Shown: positions 36,448 through 47,816, counted from the stretch's first letter. The stretch is DNA of 64,000 nt from Ilex aquifolium (GCA_951799425.1 OX637398.1:18052270-18116269); one strand, 5' to 3'. Numbers and translations are program-made. Notes: generated by a model from the letters alone, not told the origin.

Positions 36448-36462
36448 ACAAATATATATAGG
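36448..36462 (-). promoter_or_regulatory. Putative TATA box of B2
   Basis: The minus strand reads CCTATATATATTTGTC about 85 bp upstream of the ATG. The B4 promoter has the corresponding CTATATATATACTTGTC at a similar distance, and the two upstream regions stay alignable for about 250 bp (TCAAACTGTTTT(G/C)TCCTTA, TTGAA.AGAAAG). Confidence 0.6.
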
Positions 36463-36588
36463 ATTTAGCATAGGAAAAATCAAACTGTTTTGTCCTTATG
36501 AATCATGACTAAAAATAAAAATGAATAGGTTACAACAGTTGAACATTGAACAGAAAGGAGTTCCATTTGAACACATATTGAAAACACA

Positions 36589-36700
36589 ATATGCTCGTGA
36601 TCATTGTGTTGACCTTATTTTCTCTTCACCTCATAAGCATAATATGCTCGTAATGATGCAATATGCTCGTAATAGGTTACAATATGCTCATAATGATGTC
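36589..36700. repeat. Short local tandem repeat, AATATGCTCGTAATGA type
   Basis: Four to five imperfect copies of a 15-30-bp word with ATATGCTCGT upstream of B2. The word is absent at the aligned place upstream of B4, so it is a local expansion. From 36720 to 37832 I see no gene: microsatellite TC runs at 36900-37050, and near 37122 GACGGAGGCATG, which may be a decayed hAT end. Confidence 0.5.
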
Positions 36701-37832
36701 ACCCATGATTGAAGCTTTTAATGTTGTAATATTAGTATTGAAATCATTGTCAAGGAAGGGTTTTTTGGAGGTCGATAAAATGTTATAATTTATTGGGTCA
36801 ATAAGTTCATACGTGTAATTTTTTGAGTCATTAAAGGACAAACAGGTGACAAAAGGCAATAAAGAAACTAAAATAAATACAAATTCTAAAAAATCTCACA
36901 TAAATCTCTCTCATCTAAAATCTCTCTATCTCTTACATAGAGATCTATCTGTTCAAGTTCTTACATTCTCTCTCTCTCTCTCATATCTCTCTTTTTTAAC
37001 ATAAATTTTTCTCTCTCATACGCAAATCTCTGTCTCTCTCTCTCTCACGTATGTGTGTGTGTATATATATATACATACATACAGTCGTTGTTATATCGCA
37101 ATAAAAAGTTGCTATATACAATCCGTGACGGAGGCATGAATTTTTTGTTAGGGGGCCAAATACTAATCCAGCTAAAATTATTGTTCAATGAAAGATCATT
37201 CAATGAATTATCATTAATATTTAATTTTTATTCAATTTTTAGTAAAATTGATGAAATTAATTAATTTTTTGTCAAATTAAGGAAATGTAAAAAATTTCAA
37301 ATCAAGCCATTAAAAAAAATAACAATTTAAGCTCAATTGTACCAAATAATCGATCAAGAACTACATAATCTCATCATGTCTGTGCAAAGTGCGAAAAACT
37401 GAAAAAAAAAATGAGGCACAGAAATTATGTTGTAATGTTTGGATTAATTATATTTTGGACTATGATCCTAATTTCACTTCACTCATCCACTAATCATTTA
37501 ACCATAAAACATCATTAACCATTCTAATTTGTTGTTTTTTTATATGAACCGCTAAATTTTGTTATGCACAAATCGTTAAATTTTGGATAAATATAATCTA
37601 CATGATTGAATATATTCAAACTAATAATTGAGGGTTAAAAAAATCAAGATAATAATTTTAAAGGTATAAAGTAAATTTTTCAAAGTTTGAGAGAGCCATG
37701 TAAAATAAAACCAAAAACAAAGTTAGGGGCCCAAAACATAATTTTAAAAACTTCATGGGGTTATGGCCGTCTTGGCAATAACACAGTTTCACCCCTATAT
37801 ATAATAGTTGTATCACTGTATCTATTGTTGTC

Positions 37833-38460
37833 ACTATTATTAAAACCGAACCGGATCGGCAGGTTAACCCACTAAACCGGTCAATCAGTATCTCAATCGG
37901 TTCGGTACTTAAAATAGATCGTTTGAACAGTTCAACTGTCCAAGACCCATTCAAACCGGTTAAAACCTAAAAAATTTCATAAAGTTGGGCGGTTTCACAA
38001 AAATCCGGTTCACGTTTTGAACTTAATAAGATATTAAATCCTCATTTGAAAAGTTCCATGCTAGACTTCAAAGCCATTAATATTAGGCCAATCCTTCCCT
38101 CTTCTCTGGGATTCCGATGAGGGATCAAGAATGGTTTTGCACTTTGCAATGTATAAGTATCCAGTTGAGTGAACTACTTCTCTTTTTTCTTTCAATTTTG
38201 CCTTTGTTTCTTTTTTGGGTCATCAGAATGTTCATTTTTTTATGCTCTATTAAATATATAAATTGTCTAAAAATGATATTTTTGGGTTTTTATTTGATCT
38301 GCTACAACATAAAACAAGTTACTTTTATAACTATTATAATTTTTTAGCATATTCATTATTATTAATAATAATTTTTTTTTATTATACGACAAATCCAACC
38401 AATTGACCCAACAGTTGAACCAATCAATCATTGATTATCCGGTTCGATTCTAATAACTAT
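37833..38460. mobile_element. MITE with AACCGAACCGGAT inverted ends
   Basis: The left end CTATTATTAAAACCGAACCGGAT and the inverse of the right end (ATAGTTATTAGAATCGAACC) form imperfect inverted repeats around about 620 bp. Flanking TTGTTGTC/TTGTTGTA (if two more bases are given to the right end) would be an imperfect 8-bp duplication, suggesting hAT; this is tentative. Non-coding. Confidence 0.5.
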
Positions 38461-39516
38461 GGTTGTTGTAGCCATTGTTGTGGCTGTCAATGTGGATATC
38501 ACGTATATTGTAATAAAATGTTGTTATATACAGTGATAGTGTTTCTGTGGTGGTTGTTGTGTCGATGTGGATGTTGATATCATTGTGGATGTGTCATTGT
38601 GTCTGTCAGTGTGTCACTATGTTTGTGTCACTCAGAGTATCACTGGGATCGTGTGTGTGTGTGTGTGATGTGAGAAGAGATAACAATACAGAAGAGAGAG
38701 AAGAGAGAAAAGATATATTCAATGGTGTTACGTAATCATAGTAGCAAAATATGCCTGATTAGTTCAGGGTAGGAAAAAAAAAGGGTCATATGGATCTGCT
38801 TACTAAATAGTGTATACTATGTATCCTTAATGGCACAATAAATTCGCGTTTGTGCTTAATGGTAAAATGGATTATAATATTATACTTGTTTCTAATTTCT
38901 ACATCTTTTAACTATTAAAACAATCAATATGGACTGAACTAGTTCAATAACTAAAGGCACATACCCAATAAACTCAGTAACTAGAATTGGTAGAATCGTA
39001 ACTGGGATTTTGCAATCTTACAAGATTCAAATTATGATCCATTAATATCCTATGTGTTAAATTTTTTTCAAGAGACTTAGATCGATTTGTCTAATATAAT
39101 CCTATGATTTCGATCAAAATTGTGATAACCATGCTGGAAATCAACAGTGTCAGTTACATTCTGGCCTGCTCTTCTAACCATCCTCGAGTTTGAGTTTTGT
39201 ATTATAGTCTTCCATTAAGATTTCAGGTGAGATATCAAGCCAGCACAAAACACATTTTCTCTTATGATATAGGTCTGTTAGAGGGCTAGTAGTATGTTAA
39301 CATATATATCATGTAGTGGGCGAGTGCATTGTATTAGAGGTGAGTTAATTCTCTAGGTAGTGGAAAAAGTGAGTCTTAATGTTTGACTGGTTACAAGAGT
39401 AAATGTAGATAATGATACCATAATGTAATGTTAATAGTTATATGTATGGCCTATACAAATAGGGTATATGACCTAGTATTAGAAGTAAGTAATCGTGCGT
39501 GAGTATGTAAAGAGTT
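38461..39516. other. Low-complexity intergenic DNA
   Basis: TGTG-rich stretch at 38530-38680, then AT-rich sequence with no gene recognised. Confidence 0.4.
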
Positions 39517-39650
39517 ACCAACGGGCCTTTCGTCCAATGGTACTCTTTGTCTTGTGAAGGTTTTTCCTTCTTGAACTCAAGGGTTCAAGCCTCCTTCTCT
39601 CCTCACCCTCCCCTCTCCCCTCCCCCCCCCCCCCCCCCCCCCAAAAAAAA
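39517..39650 (+). mobile_element. tRNA-derived SINE with C20 tract and 14-bp target duplication
   Basis: Flanked by perfect GTATGTAAAGAGTT (39503-39516 and 39651-39664). It contains a box-A-like TCGTCCAATGG and box-B GGGTTCAAGCC about 55 bp later, then a CT-rich stretch, about 20 C and 8 A. A compact tRNA-like SINE of 134 bp; the C run is unusual. A further possible SINE with GGTTCAAATTCTTATTCCC at about 39960-40080 lacks a clear duplication. Confidence 0.8.
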
Positions 39651-40577
39651 GTATGTAAAGAGTTTAAGTTGTAGTTGTAATCTATTTCATCTCATTTTAT
39701 TTCTAATCCTCTCAACTTCAAACAACATAGCATTAGAGCGATTTTCTAACCGAATTAACATTGGAGTAATTCCAACATTCAATAATCCTTTAACATCTAA
39801 CAGAAACCTCCAAGGCTATACCACGCTCTTCTTCTTGGCAGATTGCTAGGCCATTTGGATGATCTTCATTCATATCTTGGTGCCAAGATCATGAATTTGA
39901 CAGTTTATCAATAAAGCTTGTCTCTCAGCTAAAAAACAATCGGATCAAGAGTTGATTTTTTTAAGTCCATTGTTCTTCGGTAACTCCAAGTGGTTGATCA
40001 GTCGGCTATTACTTGATTGGTGGTAGGTTCAAATTCTTATTCCCTTTTGGTGTTTTATACTTTTTGCAGGGAAAAAAAAGGTGGGGCTGAGATTTTGTCA
40101 TCAGATTTTCTTCACCAAAAATCTCAGCTGATTTGGGTTAGCAATGGCCACATCTAAACAAGTAATCAATATTTGTAATTTGAAAATGTTATTTGTATCT
40201 AATTTGAGAACCTAATCCAGCAATTTAAACACTTGTATATGTGTTGGATTAGAAGTAGGTCAAATCTAATTTTGAAATTCACAATTAATCGAATAATTGC
40301 AATGAAATAAGTTCTTGAATTAGGTCCACGAAATAAGTTGTTGATGGATTCTTTGTCGATGAGTATGGATTGAATTGAACAGATTTTGTCAATGACTCTT
40401 ATGAGATATGTCCGCAAATCTCGGTGGCTCATTCATTGATTACAAACTTCTGATTGCATCTTTTTGTTTGTATTCTTTATAAGAAATTTCAAAACAACTA
40501 ATGCATATTATTAAATCCATGCCAGCCAAAAACAAAAATTCAGATAATTACACTTACAGCCTTATTATTACAGTTGT

Positions 40578-40862
40578 CTAAGAAGTTTTAAGAAAGATAA
40601 TTGTAAAAAAAAATATTTCGAATTGAAATGCATTCTTATTTGAAGCAACTGCCTTAGCCCATTCCCTTATCTTTGGTTTAACCACCTCGCCATTGTCGAC
40701 CAACCTATCAGCACCCTTTCTGTCTACCTCGAATCTCGAATTTTGTTGATCGGCTAGAAGATATGGAGGTGGCTGTTCCGAGCCACAGTGTTCCCATGCT
40801 TCAAGATTAATGGCACATTCCATGTAATCCGCACCTGCCATAGCCAGAGCTTCAATTGACAT
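40578..40862 (-). CDS. Small plant-specific protein, family copy A3
   Basis: 94 residues, starting MSIEALAMAGADYMEC and followed by INLEAWEHCGSEQPPPYLLA. It is collinear with A1 as far as AFQFEIF, then runs on for about nine more residues (FFTIIFLKTS) where A1 stops. The longer end follows a run of T in the DNA and is likely the result of slippage. It is the only A copy whose promoter is not interrupted, so it is the best candidate for the active A gene. Spaced 4.2 kb from B4. Function unknown. Confidence 0.8.
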   Translation of the reverse strand: MSIEALAMAGADYMECAINLEAWEHCGSEQPPPYLLADQQNSRFEVDRKGADRLVDNGEVVKPKIREWAKAVASNKNAFQFEIFFFTIIFLKTS

Positions 40863-40870
40863 TGCTTCCC

Positions 40871-41125
40871 ACTGTATTTAGTGAGATTGTCGATGAGATA
40901 TTTTCAGGTGATTCCAAAGAGAGTAAAGGGAGCATTTATATACCAGTGTTCTTTTTCCCTGTTATTGACAAAGTCAGGTTTGGGGGACGAGGAAAACACA
41001 CAGGTGTTACATGTAAAAATGCACATCGTTGTATCCGTGATCTCTCTCTCTCTCTCTCTCCACACAAACACACAAAAAGAACTAAAAATTGCTGATAATT
41101 TTCAAAATAACGTATGACCTCCAGA
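40871..41125 (-). promoter_or_regulatory. Intact A-type promoter block (A3)
   Basis: The minus strand has TATATAAATGCT at about 40931-40942, about 75 bp from the ATG. Conserved blocks shared with A1 and A5: GTGATTCCAAAGAG, CAAAGTCAGGTT, ACACAGGTGTTAC (A1 and A3), GTATCCGTGATCTCTC with a CT repeat, and TGATAATTTTCAAA. Conservation spanning about 250 bp in three copies suggests it holds the functional promoter, though recent duplication alone would also preserve it. Confidence 0.6.
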
Positions 41126-41130
41126 ATGAG

Positions 41131-42247
41131 TTTGAGATCTTTCCCAAATCCCAATGTCTAGAATACCATGCCAAGTTATAGCAGCCAATGTTGATCTTAT
41201 TGTATAAGCACCATCTTGAGCCACCATTTACTACTGTAAAAGGCATCTATCAACACAATACTAATGCAGGAGTTCTTCCTGAATTCAAATATCGCTGCCT
41301 TCCTATTCCCTAAGCTTCGTTTGGTTAGCGAGAGATTAATAAAAAGTGCGAAAAAGATAAAAAAAATTCTTATTTTTTACTGTTTGTTTAACATAATAAT
41401 GCTATAAACGGGTAGAAACTAAATTCTTGGGCCCACAAAATTTTCTAGCAACATGCAGTTCTTGTTTCTTGCAAATTGTGGTAAGAAATAATTTTTTCAT
41501 GGAAAAGTTGAATAGATATATCTAGTTTCCCACTTTGCCCATATTTCCTCCCACGTTGGTCATTATCAATTGGATATAAATCTCTCTAATACAGATAAGG
41601 GTAATATTGATATTTAAACAAATTTTCTTGTAACTTTCCTGTTTTTCAAACTATAAGAGTCCGTTTGGTTAGGAAGAAAAGAATAATGGAAAGTAAAAAT
41701 GATAGAAAGTGAAATGAAAGAAATGAAAATGATAGAAAATATATTTTCATGTATGTATTTGGTTAGGATGAAAAACTTGCTAGAAATTTTAAAAAAAAAA
41801 TTCATTCTATTGTTTGAAAGAAAGGAAAAGTTACAAGAATTTTTTTAAATTGTCTAAATTACCATTAATTATATTAAATAGGTCTAAAGAAGAAGAAAAA
41901 TATGTATTATAATTAAAAGTTAAAAAATTAAAAAAGAAAAAGTGGCTCGTAACCTAACCTTAGGACAAACACCAGTATAAAAGTCTTTGGACCAAATTAT
42001 ATGGTTGATCAAATTCATACCAATATTTTTTTTAAATTAATAACCAATAAAATATTTTAAGAAAAATAAAGGTAAAATGAGAAGTTAATTATAGATCACA
42101 GCGTCCTGTCAATACTCACATTGGTCTTTGCTATATATATATATATCCAAACAATCTTAATCAATTTTCTCTAAAACCATCTTAAATTTCCATCTCATGA
42201 ATTATTCTTATTCCATTTTGTTTGTACGGGTCCAATATGATCTAGAA
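41131..42247. other. Intergenic with MITE-like fragments
   Basis: CTTCGTTTGGTTAG near 41320 and GTCCGTTTGGTTAGG near 41658 look like ends of Tourist-type elements related to those at 42248-43963, but I cannot pair them. No gene seen. Confidence 0.35.
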
Positions 42248-43443
42248 TCCTTTGTGTGATACGATAGAAAATGGAAGGATGAAAAGTTATAGGGATAAAT
42301 AAAATATCATGTTTTTATAAGGAAGGAAAATAAGAAGGATGAAAAAGTGGATGATTTAGATATCCTTAAAAATCAATCTCTCTAAAATTGGGAGAAAAAG
42401 TAACTAAAAAATTAATTATGTGTGTTAAATGTATAATATTTACCTATATATACGTTAATATATGCATATATCATATTTATTTATTACATATTGATGATGC
42501 CTAAAATAAACCCTAAGCACGAGCTCAGAAAATGAGCCCAACTCGGGAAATCAAGTAAGATATGCAGAGCTCATCCAGCCATAGTCAGAGCTCGTCCAGT
42601 CATAGTTGGAGCTCCCCCCCCCAAACGAAATGATATGGGAAGCGGTGAGGAGACAACAAGATGATAGCGAACACCTTCGAAATAATAGCCAAGTTGGAAT
42701 CAAGGCGTAAAACCCTTAACCAACCAAGATCCTCTCCAAAAATTAAGGAGGATCCCACGACAAAAGGCAAAGATCTCGGGATAAAGTCCATGAAACCAGC
42801 CATGCGGAGTTTAGGTAACTCCCGGATTGGGGAGAGTAAGGGGAAAAGATCCCTTCAATATAGGAAGAAAAATCGAGTTAGAGGTAAGCAAGAGGCTATA
42901 AGAGCAGGACAAGCCTCCATTGAGAGGGAGACAGGCGATAGAGCCAAGAGGAACCCTAATTTCCTCCACATTGTATCGTAACATATTCGACACAATCAAT
43001 AAGAAAACAGGAGCAAGAGTCTTCATTGAAGGGTGGACTAGCCGAGCTCCCAGGCCGGTGAACCACTATAATTTCATTGTCATCACTTCCCCTTCCTCAA
43101 TTTTCCTCAGCATTTACCAACATTTCTGGCACGAGCCTTGTAGCTCTGACGCCACATTTGATTCCACGCACATCCATACCTTTTGCTCATCTTTTGTAAA
43201 TTAACACCATCACATATTATGTATACATTAAATTTATATATAGATATAATGGTAAAATATATATTTATACTTTTTCCATTCTACCAAACTTAAAAAAAAT
43301 CAATAATTCATACTTTTTATCTCTCTAACCAAACACAAAGAAAGAAATGAATGATTTCTATCTTGAAGGATGGAAAGTGTATCACTCTTACACTTGTCAC
43401 TTTTAATTCTTCCATTTTCTTATCCATCCAACCAAACACACCA
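42248..43443 (+). mobile_element. Tourist-like MITE copy 1, interrupted by a solo LTR
   Basis: Without the 726-bp insertion and its duplicated target it is about 470 bp and aligns along its length with the copies at 43447-43963 (inverted) and 49119-50196. The right end CCAACCAAACACACCA is followed by TAA, which is shared with the next copy. The left end is degenerate (CCTTTGTGTGATACG). Non-coding. Confidence 0.65.
42492..43212 (+). mobile_element. Solo LTR in the MITE
   Basis: A 721-bp fossil LTR, TGATGATGCC ... CACCATCA, flanked by the 5-bp duplication CATAT (42487-42491, 43213-43217). It is GC-richer than its AT-rich host and contains repeated AGAGCTCGTCCAG-like words and a C9 run. No internal genes. 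Family not determined. Confidence 0.75.
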
Positions 43444-43446
43444 TAA

Positions 43447-43963
43447 TAGTCTGTTGGTAGGGTGAATGGAAAAATTGAAGGATGAAAAATAAGAGTCATA
43501 AACTTTTCATCTGGAGAAATCTTTCATTTCCTCATTTGTGTTTGGTAAGAATGATGGAAAGTAGGAATGATTGATTTTTTTTTTTTTTTGTGTTTGATAA
43601 GATGTAAAAAGTATTTTTTTTTTATTTTTTTATTAAAAAAACATAAATACATATTTTATCATTATATCTATATATGAAATTAATGTATATATAATATGCA
43701 ATTGATAAATATGATATATGTATATATCAAATGATATATAGACAAATAACATACATTTCAACACACATAAATAATTTTTCATCTACTTTTCCTCCCAATT
43801 TTGTAGGGATTGATTTTGGTGAGTTAGAAGGAAAGTTAATTCATCCATTTTTTCATCCTTCCTATTTTCCTTTCTTACAAAACATGATATTTTATTCATT
43901 TTTCTAACTTTCTATCATTCCAATTTTTTATCCTTCTATTTTTCTATTGTACCAAACGAAGCA
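43447..43963 (-). mobile_element. Tourist-like MITE copy 2 (uninterrupted)
   Basis: 517 bp between TAA (43444-43446) and TAA (43964-43966), with ends TAGTCTGTTGGTAGGG and (inverse) TGCTTCGTTTGGTACA. TAA/TTA duplications and these ends fit PIF/Harbinger-derived Tourist MITEs. It is inverted relative to the neighbouring copy and shares one TAA with it. It gives the empty-site sequence for the insertions in copies 1 and 3. Confidence 0.75.
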
Positions 43964-44556
43964 TAAGTGTTACAAATTAGAAAGGCCAAAAATGAGTAAT
44001 AAAATACAAATTCATAGAATTGGAATGTACTTGATAAACAAAGAAGTGTGTACATCTTTTTGTTCGGGGCCGAAAAAGAGGCTTTCACAAGAATCACCTG
44101 CAATTACAGAAAACCTAATATAAAGATAATTAGCATATTATTTTCAACTAAGTTTAACAGAAAGTTTTAACAATATGCTGTTGCAAGTTATGCCGCCCGT
44201 GACAAATCTTTAAGATCTTTCCAAAAGCTTCGCACTTTTCACCTACCTATAAAAGACACAGAAACTCGAGTGATATATGCTATAAGGTCTAATTCAATTT
44301 AGTTATTGGATTATTTGTGAATTTTAATGGTAAATAAACTCCACTTTTAATCTGACAGTTCCCAATATTAGATATCTAAATTAGGTCCAAATAACATTTT
44401 TTTTAAAAAGAAACCCAACAGAAAATTTTACTGATACAATGGGAAAAAAATGAGAACCCAACTGCCAAAAGTAGGAAAAAGAAATACTTTTGTATCCAGA
44501 TTGCCTAAAGCACACTATAACACTGAGGTGGATTGATTATCTCTGATACCAATTAA

Positions 44557-44981
44557 TGTAGATTGATTTAATTTTATACTAAAGCGGTGTAGCACAAGAA
44601 GGAAATCGGCAAGAACGTATGATTAGGAATAAAAAGAATTAGAAGAAAGAGGAAGAATTACGAGGAAAATGAGGGGAAGAAGAGAAATTAAGGAGAAGTA
44701 CTTATGCTCAATCTCTCACTAATTCAAGTTTAAGTATGTTTCAAATCAATATAGTCCTTTTATAAAAGAATCCTCATTCCCAAATTAAAGATCCTAATAC
44801 GACTCTACTATTAATTAAAAGATAAATCCCATAAAGAATCACCTTAAAAATAAATCCAATGAATCCTAAATTACAAAAATAATAAATAAAATGAAAACGA
44901 ATTATCTAATTTCCTGTCTTTGTATCCAAGCTTATCCAATGTTTTTCCGATCCCCGTCAAATAGAAGAAGAATTTCGAACA
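44557..44981 (-). mobile_element. Copia-type LTR relic 3' of B4
   Basis: On the minus strand it runs from about TGTTCGAAATTC to CAATCTACA, with a TATA-like TTTTATAAAAGG, and is followed at 44551-44541 by TGGTATCAGAG, an initiator-Met primer-binding site. About 100 bp of leader follow. The rest of the element is missing. Its 5' end lies about 70 bp from the B4 stop codon, in the same orientation as the gene. A closely similar LTR starts at 63723. Confidence 0.6.
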
Positions 44982-45052
44982 ACAGTTAATATTAGACACT
45001 GAAATTCTCTCTGGATATGATATGGACTATCCATGGTGCCATACTTAAGTCC

Positions 45053-45466
45053 TCAGATCATCAGTGGACTATCCATGTCCTTGTAATGGTTCTCATGATC
45101 ATCATCCTCCTTCTTGACGTCTTGCAGTATAATAGGGCAGCTGAATCTTCTTACCCAATAGCTACCCCCAGCACCTTCATTGTCATTAAAGTCGTCGTCA
45201 CCATTACCACCTTCATCATCTAGGCCATGTTTCTTCAGACTATCAGAAGCTTCTGACTGATTTTCGCAATCCATCAAGTAATAACCGACAGGAGAGCCAT
45301 AATTAACATTTGTCACCCTCATGACATAGTCTTCTTCTTCATCTTCTTCGGCTAACAAATGGGGTGGAGGTGGCTCTAAGTCCTGGTGCTCCCACTCTTC
45401 AAAATCCACACTGCATTCAAGGTAATTAGCACCCGCCATTGCCAAAGCTTCCAAGGAAATCGACAT
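45053..45466 (-). CDS. Small acidic protein, family copy B4
   Basis: 137 residues: MSISLEALAMAGANYLECSV, then EEWEHQDLEPPPPHLLAEED, a segment NVNYGSPVGYYLMDCENQ missing from B2, and an Asp/Gly-rich region DDEGGNGDDDFNDNEGAGG. After it the frame differs from B2 by one base. In B4 the alternative frame reads KKIQLPYYTA, close to the B2 ending KKIELPNFTA, so the long C-terminus used here (YWVRRFSCPIILQ...) is probably secondary and the ancestral protein was shorter. Promoter intact by comparison with B2. No known domain. Confidence 0.75.
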   Translation of the reverse strand: MSISLEALAMAGANYLECSVDFEEWEHQDLEPPPPHLLAEEDEEEDYVMRVTNVNYGSPVGYYLMDCENQSEASDSLKKHGLDDEGGNGDDDFNDNEGAGGSYWVRRFSCPIILQDVKKEDDDHENHYKDMDSPLMI

Positions 45467-45557
45467 GATCTTTGTAGAAATGTGAATTGTATATGTCTAT
45501 GATATTGAGAACCAGAGTATGGGTTGATTTGTTGATGAAACAAGGCGAAACATGACA

Positions 45558-45580
45558 AGTATATATATAGGATCTATTCT
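45558..45580 (-). promoter_or_regulatory. Putative TATA box of B4
   Basis: The minus strand reads CTATATATATACTTGTCATG about 95-105 bp upstream of the ATG, at the same aligned place as in B2. Sequence similarity to the B2 upstream region continues to about 45760. Confidence 0.55.
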
Positions 45581-45769
45581 GGGAAACATCAAACTGTTTT
45601 CTCCTTAAGAATCACGAGTTTAAATCAAAATCAACGGGTTAACAGTAAAACCTTGAATAGAAAGAAGTAACATTTGAACCGAAACAATAAAACATTATGT
45701 CCGTGATGATCTTCTGACCTCGTTTTCTTCTTCAACCCATCAGAAAATCATGATGTCACCAATGACTAA

Positions 45770-46554
45770 AGTTGATGATGTTGTAATATTTGTAAAAGCA
45801 ATGATGCAGCTACAATTTGGTCAGCAACATTCCTCCTTCGATACAAACAAGTTGTCAAGTTTAAACAAACACATTATCCGAAGTAACTGCATGTGGGAAT
45901 TCCACGAATTTTTGGGTAATTATGTTGCATTTAGTACGCGGTCATATCTTTACATGTGAATGGAATAAACATAGTGAACGAAATTAATTTAGGAATAGAA
46001 TAGAATGTAATACGGACCTTGGATCTAGACCTGACCCTAAAAAAGATCAGATCGAGACTCAAACCCAAACCCCGACCCCATACATCGGACACTAGTAGAA
46101 TTAGGCTTTCCATTGGAGTGAGAATAAATTTCTATTGCTATAAACAAAACATTGGCATAAACATTACTCAGTAATAGTTATTTCATTCTTATGCTTTTTA
46201 CAACCAACCAAACGCTACGTAGTTTCTAAAAATATGGTGTAAGAAAAAAACCAAAAGTGGTCAATAATCTTACCTTATACGGAAAAATAATGTGCATTCT
46301 ATTTTATTCCATTCTTACTTCATATCATTACTACTTACCAAATGTAGGTTTTAAATTTTTATGGCTCCTTTCCTGGCTTTTCAGGCCATTCAGATATTTT
46401 TGGCTCATTATTTTGCACTAAAGGCCTGTTATGTTGGTTAGCTATCTTGTAGCACTTAAGTATATATTTAAGCTTTGTTTATGAGTAGATGAGCTCAAAC
46501 ACGAGTCAAACTCAACTGTTGAGCTTTGATACTTGCTTAACCTTGATTTTGCAA
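45770..46554. other. Intergenic, nothing recognised
   Basis: AT-rich DNA without a supported gene. 46470-46550 has GAGCTCAAACACGAG-type words common in plant dispersed repeats. Confidence 0.3.
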
Positions 46555-46971
46555 AAGCATTCGGGCCAAAATTGAATCCAACTACGAGCGTGATTTGGGT
46601 AAAAGTTTGATTTTATTTGCCTCTGATGCTAAAGCACCAGAACTAATCAAGCTTGAGGAGCTTTCTCTAAGAATGAAATTAGCATTGCAGCAGCCTTTAA
46701 GCATAAGACATTTTCATCATTAAATAAATCTTTTTGGTGGTATATACAAAACTGTGAAGAAATGATTGAATCGGACAAAAGTTTCATTCACCTAGCACCG
46801 CAAGCTAGAGATCCATTTCAGTTCCTAGCAAAGGTTTTGTCTAACGAAAGATTTAGTGATCTCGAAAGAATTCGTGGTTTGATTAGGGTTCCAGTGACTC
46901 AAGATGCATCTGCGAGTGCTTATCAAATCATGAGTTACCAAAATTTTCTCAAAATTCTACTTGAGAAATAG
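46555..46971 (+). pseudogene. Fragment of phage-type RNA polymerase, linear mitochondrial plasmid kind
   Basis: Two collinear stretches match single-subunit (T7-like) RNA polymerase. NYERDLGKSLILFA (near 46576) corresponds to the region before the fingers. DPFQFLAKVL followed by PVTQDASASAYQIMSY (46810-46940) corresponds to the palm motif around the first catalytic Asp (QDGSCNGLQHY in nuclear-encoded enzymes). The DASASAYQIMSY version is, as I recall, characteristic of polymerases of plant and fungal linear mitochondrial plasmids rather than RPOT genes. It is a broken internal fragment, flanked by nuclear repeats, so it looks like mitochondrial plasmid DNA transferred to the nucleus. Confidence 0.65.
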
Positions 46972-47816
46972 GAAAAGAGAATTTTAAATTTTCTCATGTT
47001 ATTGGGGTAAAAATGTAAGGTCATCATTTTTTTGAAACGTGGTTATTTGATAATAAATTAAAATTATTTATAAATAAAAACCTACTCATACCTAATTAGG
47101 CTTATTTGAACGGTATAGATTTGATTATTTTTATAATTTAAACGGACTAAAACGAGCCAAAATCCAATCCAAGGCAAACTATTCGGATTGTTGCGCTTCC
47201 AAGTTCACGGATTTATGAATTCCGAATGCAGTTGGTTGAAGTAGTCAAGGTCTACCATTTACATGTCCAATTCCGCTGCCAAAATGAGCGACATTTCCCT
47301 TCATTACATCGCCTATAGCTTGGCATTGAATTTCAAAGAATAGTACATTCAGGATAAGAATACATAAAGAGGAAACTGGAGCGACAACAAAAGCAACAAA
47401 AATAAAAAATAAAATAGAGCTGGATCGTTTTCAGGAGTGTCATATTATATAAATAGATACATAAAAGTTAATAAAAATATAATTTAAAAACTTAAATATT
47501 ATGTACAAATATGTGATAAACCATTGAACTTTTAAAGAGCAATGCTACAGAGACTTTATTTGAGGACCTAATTTGGAGGGCTTAATGATGGGGCTTCAAT
47601 GCAACCATTAGATTAGTCGTGAGTTCCAATGCTACATAAGTCAAATCAAAACATTAAATTACCTGTAAATCTAATTTAATTTCAAAATAGTTACAAAGTT
47701 AAAGTTGAATCTTCAACTTAGCCGAATTCAAGAATTATTAAACTTGGATTTGTGAACTCAAAGCACGAAGGCGCCCAAGGAGTGACAAAGCGCATCTGCA
47801 CAAATTTTGTGACACA
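46972..47816. other. Intergenic, nothing recognised
   Basis: No gene or bounded repeat identified between the polymerase fragment and the MITE. Confidence 0.3.

Noticed and set aside
39547-39849. 100-codon frame starting in the SINE
   Set aside because: Runs through the C20 and A tracts of a SINE; an artefact of low-complexity sequence.
42661-42981. 106-codon basic frame
   Set aside because: Lies wholly within the solo LTR at 42492-43212, which has no coding role; no similarity recognised.
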